From contig QNAG01000023.1 in NCBI GenBank assembly GCA_003641415.1, positions 1-17,517 of the forward strand: a stretch of DNA of 17,517 bases. The letters are read 5' to 3'. A model generated the notes under the pieces. The model was given only the letters and a program-made list of their open reading frames with translations, had not been told where the DNA came from and ran no database searches. The stretch comes from Candidatus Zixiibacteriota bacterium (GTDB lineage Bacteria > Zixibacteria > MSB-5A5 > GN15 > FEB-12). Positions 1 to 7,197 of the stretch are shown one piece after another (positions within the stretch are counted from its first letter, which is position 1; each line of letters starts with the position of its first letter). The translations under genes and the position numbers were made by a program.

Positions 1-110
1 GGAACCGCTGAAGGGTTCCACTCTACTGAACTTCCCTACTGAAATGGGTTGATTACAAGTGAAAAATATTCATGACAATTGCTATATAACTTTCGTACAG
101 CTATTAAAAC

Positions 111-136
111 AAAGCCACCCCATTTGGGGTGGCTTT
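111..136 (-). terminator. Strong intrinsic terminator after the sigma factor gene
   Basis: A perfect 12-bp inverted repeat (AAAGCCACCCCA / TGGGGTGGCTTT) sits 31 bases beyond the sigma factor stop. Read on the minus strand, the GC-rich stem is followed by GTTTTAATAG. Read on the plus strand, it is followed by TTTTG-like sequence, so it may also stop transcripts arriving from the left edge. The rest of 1-110 shows no gene. Confidence 0.85.
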
Positions 137-149
137 TGTAGTTTTCGCG

Positions 150-168
150 GCCGATATTGAATATCGGC
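150..168 (-). other. Hairpin overlapping the sigma factor stop codon
   Basis: GCCGATAT (150-157) and ATATCGGC (161-168) form a perfect 8-bp stem with a 3-base loop. The last stem base is also the last base of the sigma gene's TAG stop on the minus strand. There is no uridine run directly after it, so it is probably an accessory to the terminator at 111-136, for example for 3'-end stability. That role is inferred. Confidence 0.4.
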
Positions 169-1022
169 TAATTCAGGTAGGCCCGCAAAGATCGGCTACG
201 GGAAGCATGACGCAGACGGCGAATCGCCTTTTCCTTGATCTGGCGCACGCGTTCGCGAGTCAGAGAAAAACGAGCTCCGATCTCTTCGAGTGTCAACGAC
301 TTCTCATGATTGAGACCAAAGTAGAGATTAATCACCTCAGCTTCACGGGCTGTCAATGAGTTTAGCGCTTTGTCAATCTCCAGCCGCAAAGAATCACTCA
401 GCAGAGATTCATCCGGAGACGGCTGGAACTCATCCTCCAGAACATCGATCAGGGAGTTATCCTCAGATACCGAAAAAGGCGCATCCAACGAAAGATGCGA
501 ATTTGAAATTTTGAGTGTGTCGGTAACTTCCCCTTCAGTCAGTTCCAATTTTTTGGCAATTTCATCCGCTGACGGTACTCGTCCCAGCCCCTGCTCCAAC
601 TGGCTGGAGATTTTCCCGATTTTGTGCAGCGTTCCTACACGGTTCAATGGTAACCGGACAATACGACTCTGTTCAGCGAGAGCTTGCAAAATCGCCTGCC
701 TTATCCACCAAACTGCATAAGAGATAAACTTGAATCCACGGGTCTCGTCGAACCTCTTGGCTGCCTTGATAAGGCCGATATTGCCTTCATTGATCAAGTC
801 TGCCAGAGAAAGACCCTGATTCTGATATTGTTTGGCCACCGAGACCACGAAGCGCAGGTTGGCTTTTGTTAGTTGTTCCAGGGCTTTTTTGCTGCCCTGC
901 TTAATTTTTCGCGCCAACCGCACCTCTGTTTCGGCATTGATTAGAGGTGTTTCCCCTATCTCGCGGAGATACAGATCCAAAGATCGATCTTCATCGCGAT
1001 ACTTTAGGGATTGTTTAGCCAC
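168..1022 (-). CDS. rpoD: Principal RNA polymerase sigma factor (sigma-70 group 1/2, short form)
   Basis: This sigma-70 family protein of 284 residues directs RNA polymerase to housekeeping promoters. Region 1.2 spans about residues 14-45. Region 2 spans about 49-119, including the -10 recognition helix YAVWWIRQAI (102-111). Region 3 spans about 128-203. Region 4 spans about 216-271, with the -35-binding helix-turn-helix ending in RERVRQIKEKAIRRLR. Region 1.1 and the large non-conserved insert of proteobacterial RpoD are absent, as in Bacteroidetes and Chlorobi sigma factors of about 285 residues. The start is GTG at 1020-1022, preceded by AGGAAGGGAA at 1035-1044, about 12 bases upstream. It lies 88 bases after htrA on the same strand, and I see no strong promoter in the gap, so co-transcription is likely. 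A stationary-phase (RpoS-like) group 2 sigma is the main alternative; sequence alone does not fully separate them. Confidence 0.93.
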   Translation of the reverse strand: MAKQSLKYRDEDRSLDLYLREIGETPLINAETEVRLARKIKQGSKKALEQLTKANLRFVVSVAKQYQNQGLSLADLINEGNIGLIKAAKRFDETRGFKFISYAVWWIRQAILQALAEQSRIVRLPLNRVGTLHKIGKISSQLEQGLGRVPSADEIAKKLELTEGEVTDTLKISNSHLSLDAPFSVSEDNSLIDVLEDEFQPSPDESLLSDSLRLEIDKALNSLTAREAEVINLYFGLNHEKSLTLEEIGARFSLTRERVRQIKEKAIRRLRHASRSRSLRAYLN

Positions 1023-1078
1023 TGTTTACGACTATTCCCTTCCTATAGAAGTTAGCTGTAAACCACCAATGGGTTACT

Positions 1079-1100
1079 TTCCGTCGACTATCCGACGGAA
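1079..1100 (-). other. Hairpin between htrA and the sigma factor gene
   Basis: TTCCGTCG (1079-1086) and CGACGGAA (1093-1100) form an 8-bp stem with a 6-base loop, 10 bases past the htrA stop. On the minus strand no uridine run follows, so it is probably not an efficient terminator. It may be a partial attenuator or RNA-processing element that adjusts how much htrA transcript reaches the sigma gene. That role is inference. Confidence 0.4.
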
Positions 1101-1110
1101 TATCGTTATT

Positions 1111-2604
1111 TTATGGTCGTAATACTTTACGAGCAATCGTCCCGTCAGGTTCCTGAACAATTAGGGGAATTCTTCGGGATGATCCACGCAACTTTCGTGC
1201 GACCTGTTCTACATCAGCAATTGACTTGATAGTCACATTATCTATCTGCATTATAATAGTACCCCGAGTGATCGACGAGCGATCAGCGGGGGTTCCGGGA
1301 TATATACGACGGACAAAAACCCCGGGGACATACTTGACTGCCACTGCATCAGCGATTTCCTCAGTAAATGTCAGTAACTCCAGACCCATCCACTGATAGA
1401 CCTCAAAATCATCGGGCTCTACTTCCGGTTTATTCGAGGATAGATAAGATTCACGATCACCGATTGAAGCAACCACACTCTGTCGTACACCGTCGCGAAT
1501 AAGTTCTACCGGTATCTGATCACCGTTCTTAACTGTTGAGACCAACACTGAAAGCTGGGCGGCATCATTGATTTCCTGTCCGTTAAAACCAATAACCACA
1601 TCACCGTTCCTGATTCCGGCTTTTTCGGCTGGTGATCCAGCAAAGACAGAGTCAATTACGACTCCGCGAACTGCATCAAGCCCCTGACGTTTGGCTTCCC
1701 GCTCGGTAACATTGTCCAGATATATGCCCAGCCAACCCCGATGCACTTGACCGGAAGCAATCAGATCGGGCACAATAGCCCTGGCCAAATTGATGGGGAT
1801 AGCGAACCCGATACCCACTGAGCCACCGGTTGGAGAAGATATTGCAGCATTCACTCCGATAACTTCCCCATTAATGTTCAGCAACGGACCTCCGGAATTG
1901 CCGGGATTTATTGAAGCATCGGTCTGAATGTAGTACTGATAATACGGTGTCTCTCGACCGAAATTCAACTGGCTGCGTCCTACAGCCGATATCACCCCCA
2001 CCGTCACAGTGCGATCCAATCCCTGCTGCGGGAAGGGGTTGCCAATGGCAATAGCCCAATCTCCGACTTTGAGATTGTTGGAATTACCAAATGAAATAGC
2101 CGTTATATCTTCCTCGGGCTCTACCTTAATTACCGCTAGATCGGTCTGCGGGTCGGCTCCAACCAGTTTGGCATCGTAACGAAATCCAGTCGCTGTGCGC
2201 ACAGTTAGCTTTACAGCATTTTTAACAACATGGTTATTGGTTAAAATATATCCGTCCTCTCGGAAGAAAAAACCAGAGCCCGATGACACGGAAGTGCCCG
2301 ACTGGCGAAACCACCATGGCACATTCTCTTCTCGAGACCGGGCAGAGATATTGACCACAGCATTCTGAACTTTTTCCACGACACCTACAAATGGAGACTG
2401 TACGCTTCCATTATTATCAACTGTTGGATAGGCTCCGGATTGTGCGATATTTCTGTAAACCTGCGCAGAAGAATGCCGGGGTAGATCAAAACTTGATGCA
2501 ATCACCAGTCCGAAAACAGCGCCAATAACCAGTAAAGAAACTACTCCCAGCCACTTATGCCCCTTTTTGGCTGGCGATATTGAATTATTAAAAGACCCAC
2601 TCAA
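1111..2604 (-). CDS. htrA: Membrane-anchored HtrA/Deg serine protease with two PDZ domains
   Basis: This is a trypsin-fold (S1C) quality-control protease of 497 residues that degrades misfolded envelope proteins. A single hydrophobic segment (about residues 18-38) follows a basic N-terminus without an obvious signal-peptidase site, so the protein is probably anchored with its body outside the inner membrane. The catalytic triad is His125 (in TNNHVV), Asp155 (in TDLAVI) and Ser237 (in GNSGGPL). Two PDZ domains follow, at about 285-380 and 400-495; the second is the more divergent. The start is TTG at 2602-2604, with GGAG about 11 bases upstream. A near-consensus promoter lies 32 bases upstream and a decayed insertion sequence lies behind that. 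The sigma factor gene follows on the same strand. Confidence 0.93.
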   Translation of the reverse strand: MSGSFNNSISPAKKGHKWLGVVSLLVIGAVFGLVIASSFDLPRHSSAQVYRNIAQSGAYPTVDNNGSVQSPFVGVVEKVQNAVVNISARSREENVPWWFRQSGTSVSSGSGFFFREDGYILTNNHVVKNAVKLTVRTATGFRYDAKLVGADPQTDLAVIKVEPEEDITAISFGNSNNLKVGDWAIAIGNPFPQQGLDRTVTVGVISAVGRSQLNFGRETPYYQYYIQTDASINPGNSGGPLLNINGEVIGVNAAISSPTGGSVGIGFAIPINLARAIVPDLIASGQVHRGWLGIYLDNVTEREAKRQGLDAVRGVVIDSVFAGSPAEKAGIRNGDVVIGFNGQEINDAAQLSVLVSTVKNGDQIPVELIRDGVRQSVVASIGDRESYLSSNKPEVEPDDFEVYQWMGLELLTFTEEIADAVAVKYVPGVFVRRIYPGTPADRSSITRGTIIMQIDNVTIKSIADVEQVARKLRGSSRRIPLIVQEPDGTIARKVLRP

Positions 2605-2635
2605 TTGCCACAGTTCTCCAGTGTTATAGCCTTGT

Positions 2636-2664
2636 AGTATACTATATTATACAATTTAAGTCAA
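2636..2664 (-). promoter_or_regulatory. Sigma-70 type promoter of htrA (and probably the sigma gene)
   Basis: On the minus strand, TTGACT (2659-2664) and TATACT (2636-2641) are separated by exactly 17 bp. Each hexamer matches 5 of 6 consensus positions. The -10 ends 32 bases before the TTG start of htrA. The promoter is 23 bp from the end of the neighbouring insertion-sequence remnant, so it lies outside the element. Confidence 0.75.
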
Positions 2665-2671
2665 GAACAAT

Positions 2672-3300
2672 CTAAAAAAATGTCAAGGCAAGATAGAAAT
2701 GTCCTGTTTTGTTGATTGAATCATGTTCTTTCATATAATTGATTTCAAGTTCTGTGATCTCATCGAGGTGACACCTCCTCCATAAATGATGCTTGGCCGG
2801 GATTGGGGGCTTTTTGTGTTCCCGGAGCCTTGCAGACGGAGCCGCTTTTTGCGGTCTTTCTGATATCTCTCTGTACTTCAGACTAACACCATCACGACAA
2901 ATATGTAAAGAGCCATTAAGCCTCTCTTCCACCAAAGACCAGCCGTCATTAACCACTGCCGCAGCGTCTCTCGGCTTATTCTCATGTCGTCCAACTCCAA
3001 AAGCTTCTCAGCCGCCAGTGTCGGACCAAAATCAACGTATTTCTTATCGCAAAGCTTCAAAACTCTGGCCTTGAATCGCTCTGGAAGCCTCCGGTTGGAC
3101 GGCCTATCTCGCCCACGATGCACAATACTGCTATCTCCAAACTCACGAACTGACTTCACAAGCCTTCGCAACTGACGTTCACTGAGATCCAAATGGAATG
3201 CTGCCGCCTTCTGTGTAAAATGCTTGTCCAATACAGCATATAACACCTTCAGCCTTCTCAAATCCTTCAGACTCATCCTGATAATGTCCTCTCCAGCCAT
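2672..3300 (-). pseudogene. Transposase remnant lacking its catalytic core (ISNCY-like)
   Basis: The first part (3300 to about 2926, about 125 residues, ATG start) is a helix-turn-helix module. It contains DLSERQLRRLVK, HRGRDRPSNR and YVDFGPTLAAEKL, then SRETLRQWL and AGLW, the typical N-terminus of transposases grouped as ISNCY. At about 2925 the sequence jumps to the C-terminal tail in another reading frame. That tail holds RLNGSLHI, GVSLKYREISERPQK and a terminal LWRR, and it runs on through the element end to a stop at 2672. The whole DDE integrase core that normally separates these parts is missing, so no transposition activity is expected. A 140-residue protein made only of the DNA-binding domain plus a short hydrophobic out-of-frame tail could still be translated. 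The family name rests on remembered motif style. Confidence 0.8.
2688..2729. repeat. Left terminal repeats of the insertion sequence
   Basis: The outer copy is at 2688-2705. A degenerate inner copy at 2712-2729 keeps ATGTTCT and lies 24 bp away, the same period as the two right-end copies. Paired binding sites at each end would suit a transposase with an N-terminal helix-turn-helix. The inner copy is weak. Confidence 0.5.
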
Positions 3301-3341
3301 AATCCTCCCTTACTTCAGAGGATTCAGTATAGCCTCTCAGT

Positions 3342-3383
3342 AGGACATTTTTACTTTGCTCTAATAGGACATTATCACTTTGC
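3342..3383. repeat. Right terminal repeats of the insertion sequence (tandem 24-bp period)
   Basis: Two 18-bp direct copies (3342-3359 and 3366-3383) differ at two positions and are separated by six bases (TCTAAT). Both are inverse to the left-end motif at 2688-2705. Confidence 0.75.
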
Positions 3384-3415
3384 GGGAACAGAGACCAAAG
3401 GCTTCGTTCAGCCTC

Positions 3416-3444
3416 TTGACAGAAGACGGACGATATCGTTTTAT
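3416..3444 (+). promoter_or_regulatory. Likely promoter of the UPF0173 hydrolase gene
   Basis: A perfect -35 hexamer TTGACA (3416-3421) is followed after 17 bp by TTTTAT (3439-3444), which matches 4 of 6 bases of the -10 consensus. It lies just outside the insertion-sequence remnant and 50 bases before the start codon. A second possible -10, TATAGT at 3462-3467, has no good -35. Confidence 0.5.
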
Positions 3445-3494
3445 TTCAGTACAAAAATTATTATAGTGCAGCAATAGATTTCAAGGAGGAAAAA

Positions 3495-4172
3495 ATGCCA
3501 CAAATCAGGTTTCTCGGTCATTCCTGCGTGACGATTACCGAGGGCAATCACAAGCTTATCGTCGACCCTTTTCTCAACGACAACCCATTGTCACCGGTTA
3601 AAGCAGATGACATCGATGTGAACTACATTTTGCTCACACATGGTCATGGTGATCACCTAGGTGATGCGGTATCTATCGGCAAACGGTGTAAAGCTACAGT
3701 TATTGCCAATTTTGAACTTGCCACTTACTGCGGGAAGCAGGGTCTTGAGTTCCACCCCATGCACATCGGCGGTAGCCATGATTTCGACTTCGGGCGTGTC
3801 AAATTGACTATTGCCCACCATGGTGGGGGATATGGCCCTGACGCTTCCATCTATACCGGTCCAGCGACAGGCATGTTGGTATTCATCGGCGGCAAGACAA
3901 TCTATCACGCCGGTGACACTGGCCTTTTCTACGACATGAAATTAATCGGCGAAATGAACAAGATCGACCTTGCTTTTGTTCCAATCGGAGACAATTTCAC
4001 TATGGGTATTACCGATGCTGTTAAGGCAGTAGAGTTTCTAAATCCTGTGAAGGTGGTACCTATCCACTATAACACCTGGCCACCAATAGAAGCTAATGCG
4101 AATGAGTTCGCGGCTCGGGTTAAGAAAGCCGAAACAGTTATTCTCAACCCGGGAGATACTCTCGATATTTGA
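3495..4172 (+). CDS. UPF0173 family metal-dependent hydrolase (metallo-beta-lactamase fold)
   Basis: This cytoplasmic protein of 225 residues has the length usual for the UPF0173 (UlaG-like) family. The metal-binding motif THGHGDH gives His49, His51, Asp53 and His54. The remaining ligands are probably His109 or His110 (AHHGG), Asp141 (YHAGDTG) and His191 (PIHYNTWP). No signal peptide is present. The family hydrolyses an uncharacterised substrate; the resemblance to UlaG (L-ascorbate-6-phosphate lactonase) concerns the fold, and no ascorbate genes are nearby. The start is set by a strong AAGGAGG at 3483-3489, five bases before ATG. It has its own promoter and terminator, so it is a single-gene transcription unit. 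Confidence 0.9.
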   Translation: MPQIRFLGHSCVTITEGNHKLIVDPFLNDNPLSPVKADDIDVNYILLTHGHGDHLGDAVSIGKRCKATVIANFELATYCGKQGLEFHPMHIGGSHDFDFGRVKLTIAHHGGGYGPDASIYTGPATGMLVFIGGKTIYHAGDTGLFYDMKLIGEMNKIDLAFVPIGDNFTMGITDAVKAVEFLNPVKVVPIHYNTWPPIEANANEFAARVKKAETVILNPGDTLDI

Positions 4173-4199
4173 TAGCTTTCTGAACAACCAAAAGAATCT

Positions 4200-4235
4200 T
4201 GGCCGATGGTATGTTTGATCATCGGCCATTGTTTT
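4200..4235 (+). terminator. Intrinsic terminator after the UPF0173 gene
   Basis: TGGCCGATG (4200-4208) and CATCGGCCA (4220-4228) form a perfect 9-bp stem with an 11-base loop, followed by TTGTTTT. It starts 28 bases past the hydrolase stop and isolates that gene from the downstream AsmA operon. Confidence 0.85.
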
Positions 4236-4272
4236 CTGTCCTTCGCTTTTTAGTGATTATCTCCAGTTTTTG

Positions 4273-4301
4273 TTGATAGCCAAATCTGAGCCGGTTAGAG
4301 T
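4273..4301 (+). promoter_or_regulatory. Likely promoter of the AsmA-subtilase-PAS operon
   Basis: TTGATA (4273-4278, 5 of 6 match) and TAGAGT (4296-4301, 4 of 6 match) have a 17-bp spacer. Transcription would begin near 4308. It lies just after the preceding terminator, and its position argues against an in-frame TTG start at 4270. Confidence 0.5.
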
Positions 4302-4341
4302 AAACTGGAATGTGAAAGTAACAATGTCTGACAGGGAGTAT

Positions 4342-7197
4342 ATGAAGAAGTTGCTTAAGATACTTGGCTTTGTAACCGCAGGTTTTGCTATTCTTGTAGT
4401 CATTCTCATACTGGGTGCTATGCTGTTTTTTCCTACCGAGAAAGTGAGAATGATGGCTATTGAGCGTGGCAGTGAAGCACTGGGACGTGAAGTTGCTATT
4501 GATGATGTAGAACTGTCGTTTTGGGGCGGTCTCGGGGTTAAGCTCAATGGAGTTAGAATTGGAAATCCCCCTGAAATGACCAACGAACCTGATTTGCTGA
4601 AAGCGGACGTCATCGATGTCAAACTCTGTATCCTGCCATTGTTTTCAAACGAGTATCGGGTCGAACGTCTAATTGTGGACAAACCCCATATCTCCATACG
4701 CCGTATGTCTGATGGACGTGACAACTTTAGTTTTGCTGATACCGGAACGTTGTCTACCTCTGATCAATCGCAATCTGCGGCACCGGCAGAGGCCAAAGCA
4801 GCCGTAGCAGCACTGAGCTTCGATCAACTGGAGATTAGAGACGGTATTCTCCAGTACTCCGATGATCAATCCGGAACTGCTGCTCGTTTAACAGGATTTC
4901 GCCTGATCACCAGTCTCCAGAATCCTAAAAAAGATATCTATCATTCAGAGGGTGAATTTTTAGTTAGAGAAATCAGCCTTAGCGGCGATATGCCTTTGCC
5001 ACCCGTGGAAATTGCTCTCAACTGGACTGCTGACTATAACTCCAGCAAGAAATATCTCTCTTTTAAAAAGGCTGAGATAGGAATAGGTCAGTTGAACCTT
5101 GACCTTGATGGTGACCTGTCCCATGCGGATAATAACCTTAAAGCCAGGGCTTCAATTAAGTCAGATAGAATCAATGTAGAAAATCTGCTTTCTTTGGTTT
5201 CTCCAGAACGTTTGACTGTTCTCGAGGGCTTTGAGATTAAGGGTGATTTTTCCTTAAACGCAGAGGTGAACTACAACAGCGGACAAGAAAATCCTCTGTC
5301 ATATTCCGGTATCGCTATTATTACAGATCTCGAAGCCGAATATGTTGAAGTTGACGGAAAACTCCGATGTAAGCGAACTTTGCTTGACTTCAAACCGGAC
5401 AACATCCGGGTGAACATCGAAGAAGGCACGTTTAACAACAAGCCCCTCAAAGGAAATTTCATAGTTAATGATTTTAACGATCCAACGATCAACGCTGACA
5501 TTGCCGGCGAGTTGAACCTGGTATTTCTCAAACCGTTCCTTCCAACTGAGGATAACCACGATCTTGCAGGAGGCGCCAGTCTTGATGTAAAGCTGATAGG
5601 TAAGATAAGCGAACTCGAAAATCTTGACATCTCCGGAAATATCACAATTCCTAACGGAAAATACTCTTCGGCTCTGATACCTGAGCCAATCGACAGTTTT
5701 TCACTCGATGCCTACTTTGACAGACGTGTGTTAAAAATAAATCAGTTTACTGCTACAACCAAGTCCGGACACCTAACATTCTCGGGACGAATAACTGATT
5801 TGGTGCCATATTTTATAGCAGACAGCGCTGAGGTGGAACAGATAAAAGTGGGGCTTGATGGGAAACTGTACAGTCGCCTTGATCTTGTCCTCTTGAATGG
5901 ATATTTGCCCCCTGAAGGGTCTCCCAAGCTGACGGGCAAATTGGAAATGGAAATCGCTGTAAATGGCGACATAAACCATCCGACAACACTAAAACCTCGC
6001 GGAACAGTTACTGTAACTGATGGGTCCTACTCGGACACTCTTATAGCAGAACCAATCAAGCAGTGGCAGGCGAAACTACGAGCAGTTCCCGACACGTTTT
6101 TCGTAGAAGAAATTAAAGCCCAGTTCGTTAGCAGTGATCTTCGTCTTAGTGGCACCCTTGTGAAACCCCTTCCATACTTGTTACCGTTTGATGGTATTGA
6201 CCGTTCTCGTTTTGAAAAGCCTTCATTTCTTTTCGAATTGACTTCTAATCGACTAAATATCGATAGTCTCTTCCCTGAGGCTGCACCGGGATCCCGCGAG
6301 GAAGTGAACAAAGAAATCACAACAGGAAGCACTGTTGATTCAGTGTCACCTGTCATACTGCCTGACATAATTGCCAAAGGACGACTTTTCACGGATACAC
6401 TTGTTTATTGCCGGGTGGATTTCACCGATGTAACCGGCAAGCTGGTGTACTCAGATCGCCGTGTTATTTGTTCCGATGTTGTTGGAAAGGTTTACTCCGG
6501 TGATGTTTCCGGAAGGACTACTATTGATCTTGCCGATTTCGAGCGCCCGTTGTATGAAGGTGACTTTCGAGCTACACAAATAGAGGCGGATGATTTTGTC
6601 CGGCGTTTCACTAAATTCGGGGGGCATCTTTTTGGGAAGTTTGATCTTTCCGGCGGCTACCAAGCGGAAGGGTGGGAACCGGACGAATTTCTTAATTCGT
6701 TGAGCATGAATGCCCAGGCTCATATGCAAAATGGTCGCATCGTAACCTCCGGTGCTGTTTACAAAGCTCTCAGTTCGCTGGCCAATCAGATGGGAAGTAA
6801 TTTAAGCGAAGAGCAATCTCTCAAGAACGCCCGAACCAATATAACTATCCGTGATGGTAAGGTCAGATTAGATACATTGCTCACCCGGTTGGGGTCTCTT
6901 GGTGACCTTGTCCTCGACGGGTACTACTCATTTAACAATGATGTCTCCTATTCCGGTACCATCCTGTTGTCTACGGAAACAACTAAGCGGCTGAAGTCCA
7001 ATAAAGGTTTACTGGGCGCTTTATCAGGATTGCTAAACGATAGTCACAGCGATCGTATTGCTCTTCCCTTTGTGGTATCGGGAACGATTGACCATCCGAC
7101 CGCGAATATCGACTACTCTGCCCTTTCCAAAAAAGCCGGCGAAAAACTTGTTGATGACGCTGGGAAGAAACTGATAGATCTGTTTAAGAAAAAATAA
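4342..7197 (+). CDS. Large AsmA-family envelope protein
   Basis: The protein has 951 residues from this start. It has a short basic N-terminus (MKKLLKILGF), one membrane segment (about 8-30) and a long, beta-rich body. The C-terminal part shows AsmA features: an ATQIEADDFVRRF strand, NGRIVTSGAVYKALSSLA, and a repeated GTI-type strand before a lysine-rich amphipathic tail. AsmA/TamB/YhdP proteins are anchored in the inner membrane and span the periplasm, and are implicated in phospholipid transport and outer-membrane homeostasis; that role here is by family. Two ungapped 63-codon units (5629-5817 and 5995-6183) are related, sharing GxYSxxLIxEPI and SGxxxxxxPY, which suggests internal duplication. 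ATG 4342 was chosen for its typical MKK start and the GGGAG just upstream, but ATG 4324 (six residues longer) is possible. The stop overlaps the next start. Confidence 0.85.
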   Translation: MKKLLKILGFVTAGFAILVVILILGAMLFFPTEKVRMMAIERGSEALGREVAIDDVELSFWGGLGVKLNGVRIGNPPEMTNEPDLLKADVIDVKLCILPLFSNEYRVERLIVDKPHISIRRMSDGRDNFSFADTGTLSTSDQSQSAAPAEAKAAVAALSFDQLEIRDGILQYSDDQSGTAARLTGFRLITSLQNPKKDIYHSEGEFLVREISLSGDMPLPPVEIALNWTADYNSSKKYLSFKKAEIGIGQLNLDLDGDLSHADNNLKARASIKSDRINVENLLSLVSPERLTVLEGFEIKGDFSLNAEVNYNSGQENPLSYSGIAIITDLEAEYVEVDGKLRCKRTLLDFKPDNIRVNIEEGTFNNKPLKGNFIVNDFNDPTINADIAGELNLVFLKPFLPTEDNHDLAGGASLDVKLIGKISELENLDISGNITIPNGKYSSALIPEPIDSFSLDAYFDRRVLKINQFTATTKSGHLTFSGRITDLVPYFIADSAEVEQIKVGLDGKLYSRLDLVLLNGYLPPEGSPKLTGKLEMEIAVNGDINHPTTLKPRGTVTVTDGSYSDTLIAEPIKQWQAKLRAVPDTFFVEEIKAQFVSSDLRLSGTLVKPLPYLLPFDGIDRSRFEKPSFLFELTSNRLNIDSLFPEAAPGSREEVNKEITTGSTVDSVSPVILPDIIAKGRLFTDTLVYCRVDFTDVTGKLVYSDRRVICSDVVGKVYSGDVSGRTTIDLADFERPLYEGDFRATQIEADDFVRRFTKFGGHLFGKFDLSGGYQAEGWEPDEFLNSLSMNAQAHMQNGRIVTSGAVYKALSSLANQMGSNLSEEQSLKNARTNITIRDGKVRLDTLLTRLGSLGDLVLDGYYSFNNDVSYSGTILLSTETTKRLKSNKGLLGALSGLLNDSHSDRIALPFVVSGTIDHPTANIDYSALSKKAGEKLVDDAGKKLIDLFKKK

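Larger units (their letters stand above)
2688..3383 (-). mobile_element. Internally deleted insertion sequence with retained ends
   Basis: The element is bounded by related terminal motifs. The left end, 2688-2705, reads GCAAGATAGAAATGTCCT. The right end carries two copies of AGGACATT(T/A)T(T/C)ACTTTGC at 3342-3359 and 3366-3383, in inverse orientation. Inside is the core-less transposase remnant. At about 0.7 kb it is well under half the size expected for an intact member. No clear target duplication was recognised, so the outer boundaries are approximate. The element separates the divergent htrA-sigma pair from the UPF0173 gene. Because its ends survive, it could in principle be moved by a related transposase supplied in trans; that is inference. 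Confidence 0.75.

Noticed and set aside
1..110. Possible tRNA or small RNA at the left edge; hairpin GGAACC...GGTTCC at 1-19
   Set aside because: The hairpin is perfect but only 6 bp with no U-run, and no cloverleaf or conserved T-loop (GTTCGAATC type) follows. The stretch is too short to judge.
1023..1110. Separate promoter for the sigma factor gene (TTGGTG...TATAGG on the minus strand)
   Set aside because: The -35 matches only three bases and the -10 is adjacent to the ribosome site; too weak to list.
2642..2664. TATAAT as the -10 box of htrA
   Set aside because: It lies only 8 bp after TTGACT, too close; TATACT at a 17-bp spacing fits far better.
4270..4341. In-frame TTG at 4270 as the start of the AsmA-like protein
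   Set aside because: It would overlap the predicted promoter, lacks a ribosome site, and adds a non-family leader before the typical MKKLLKILGF start.
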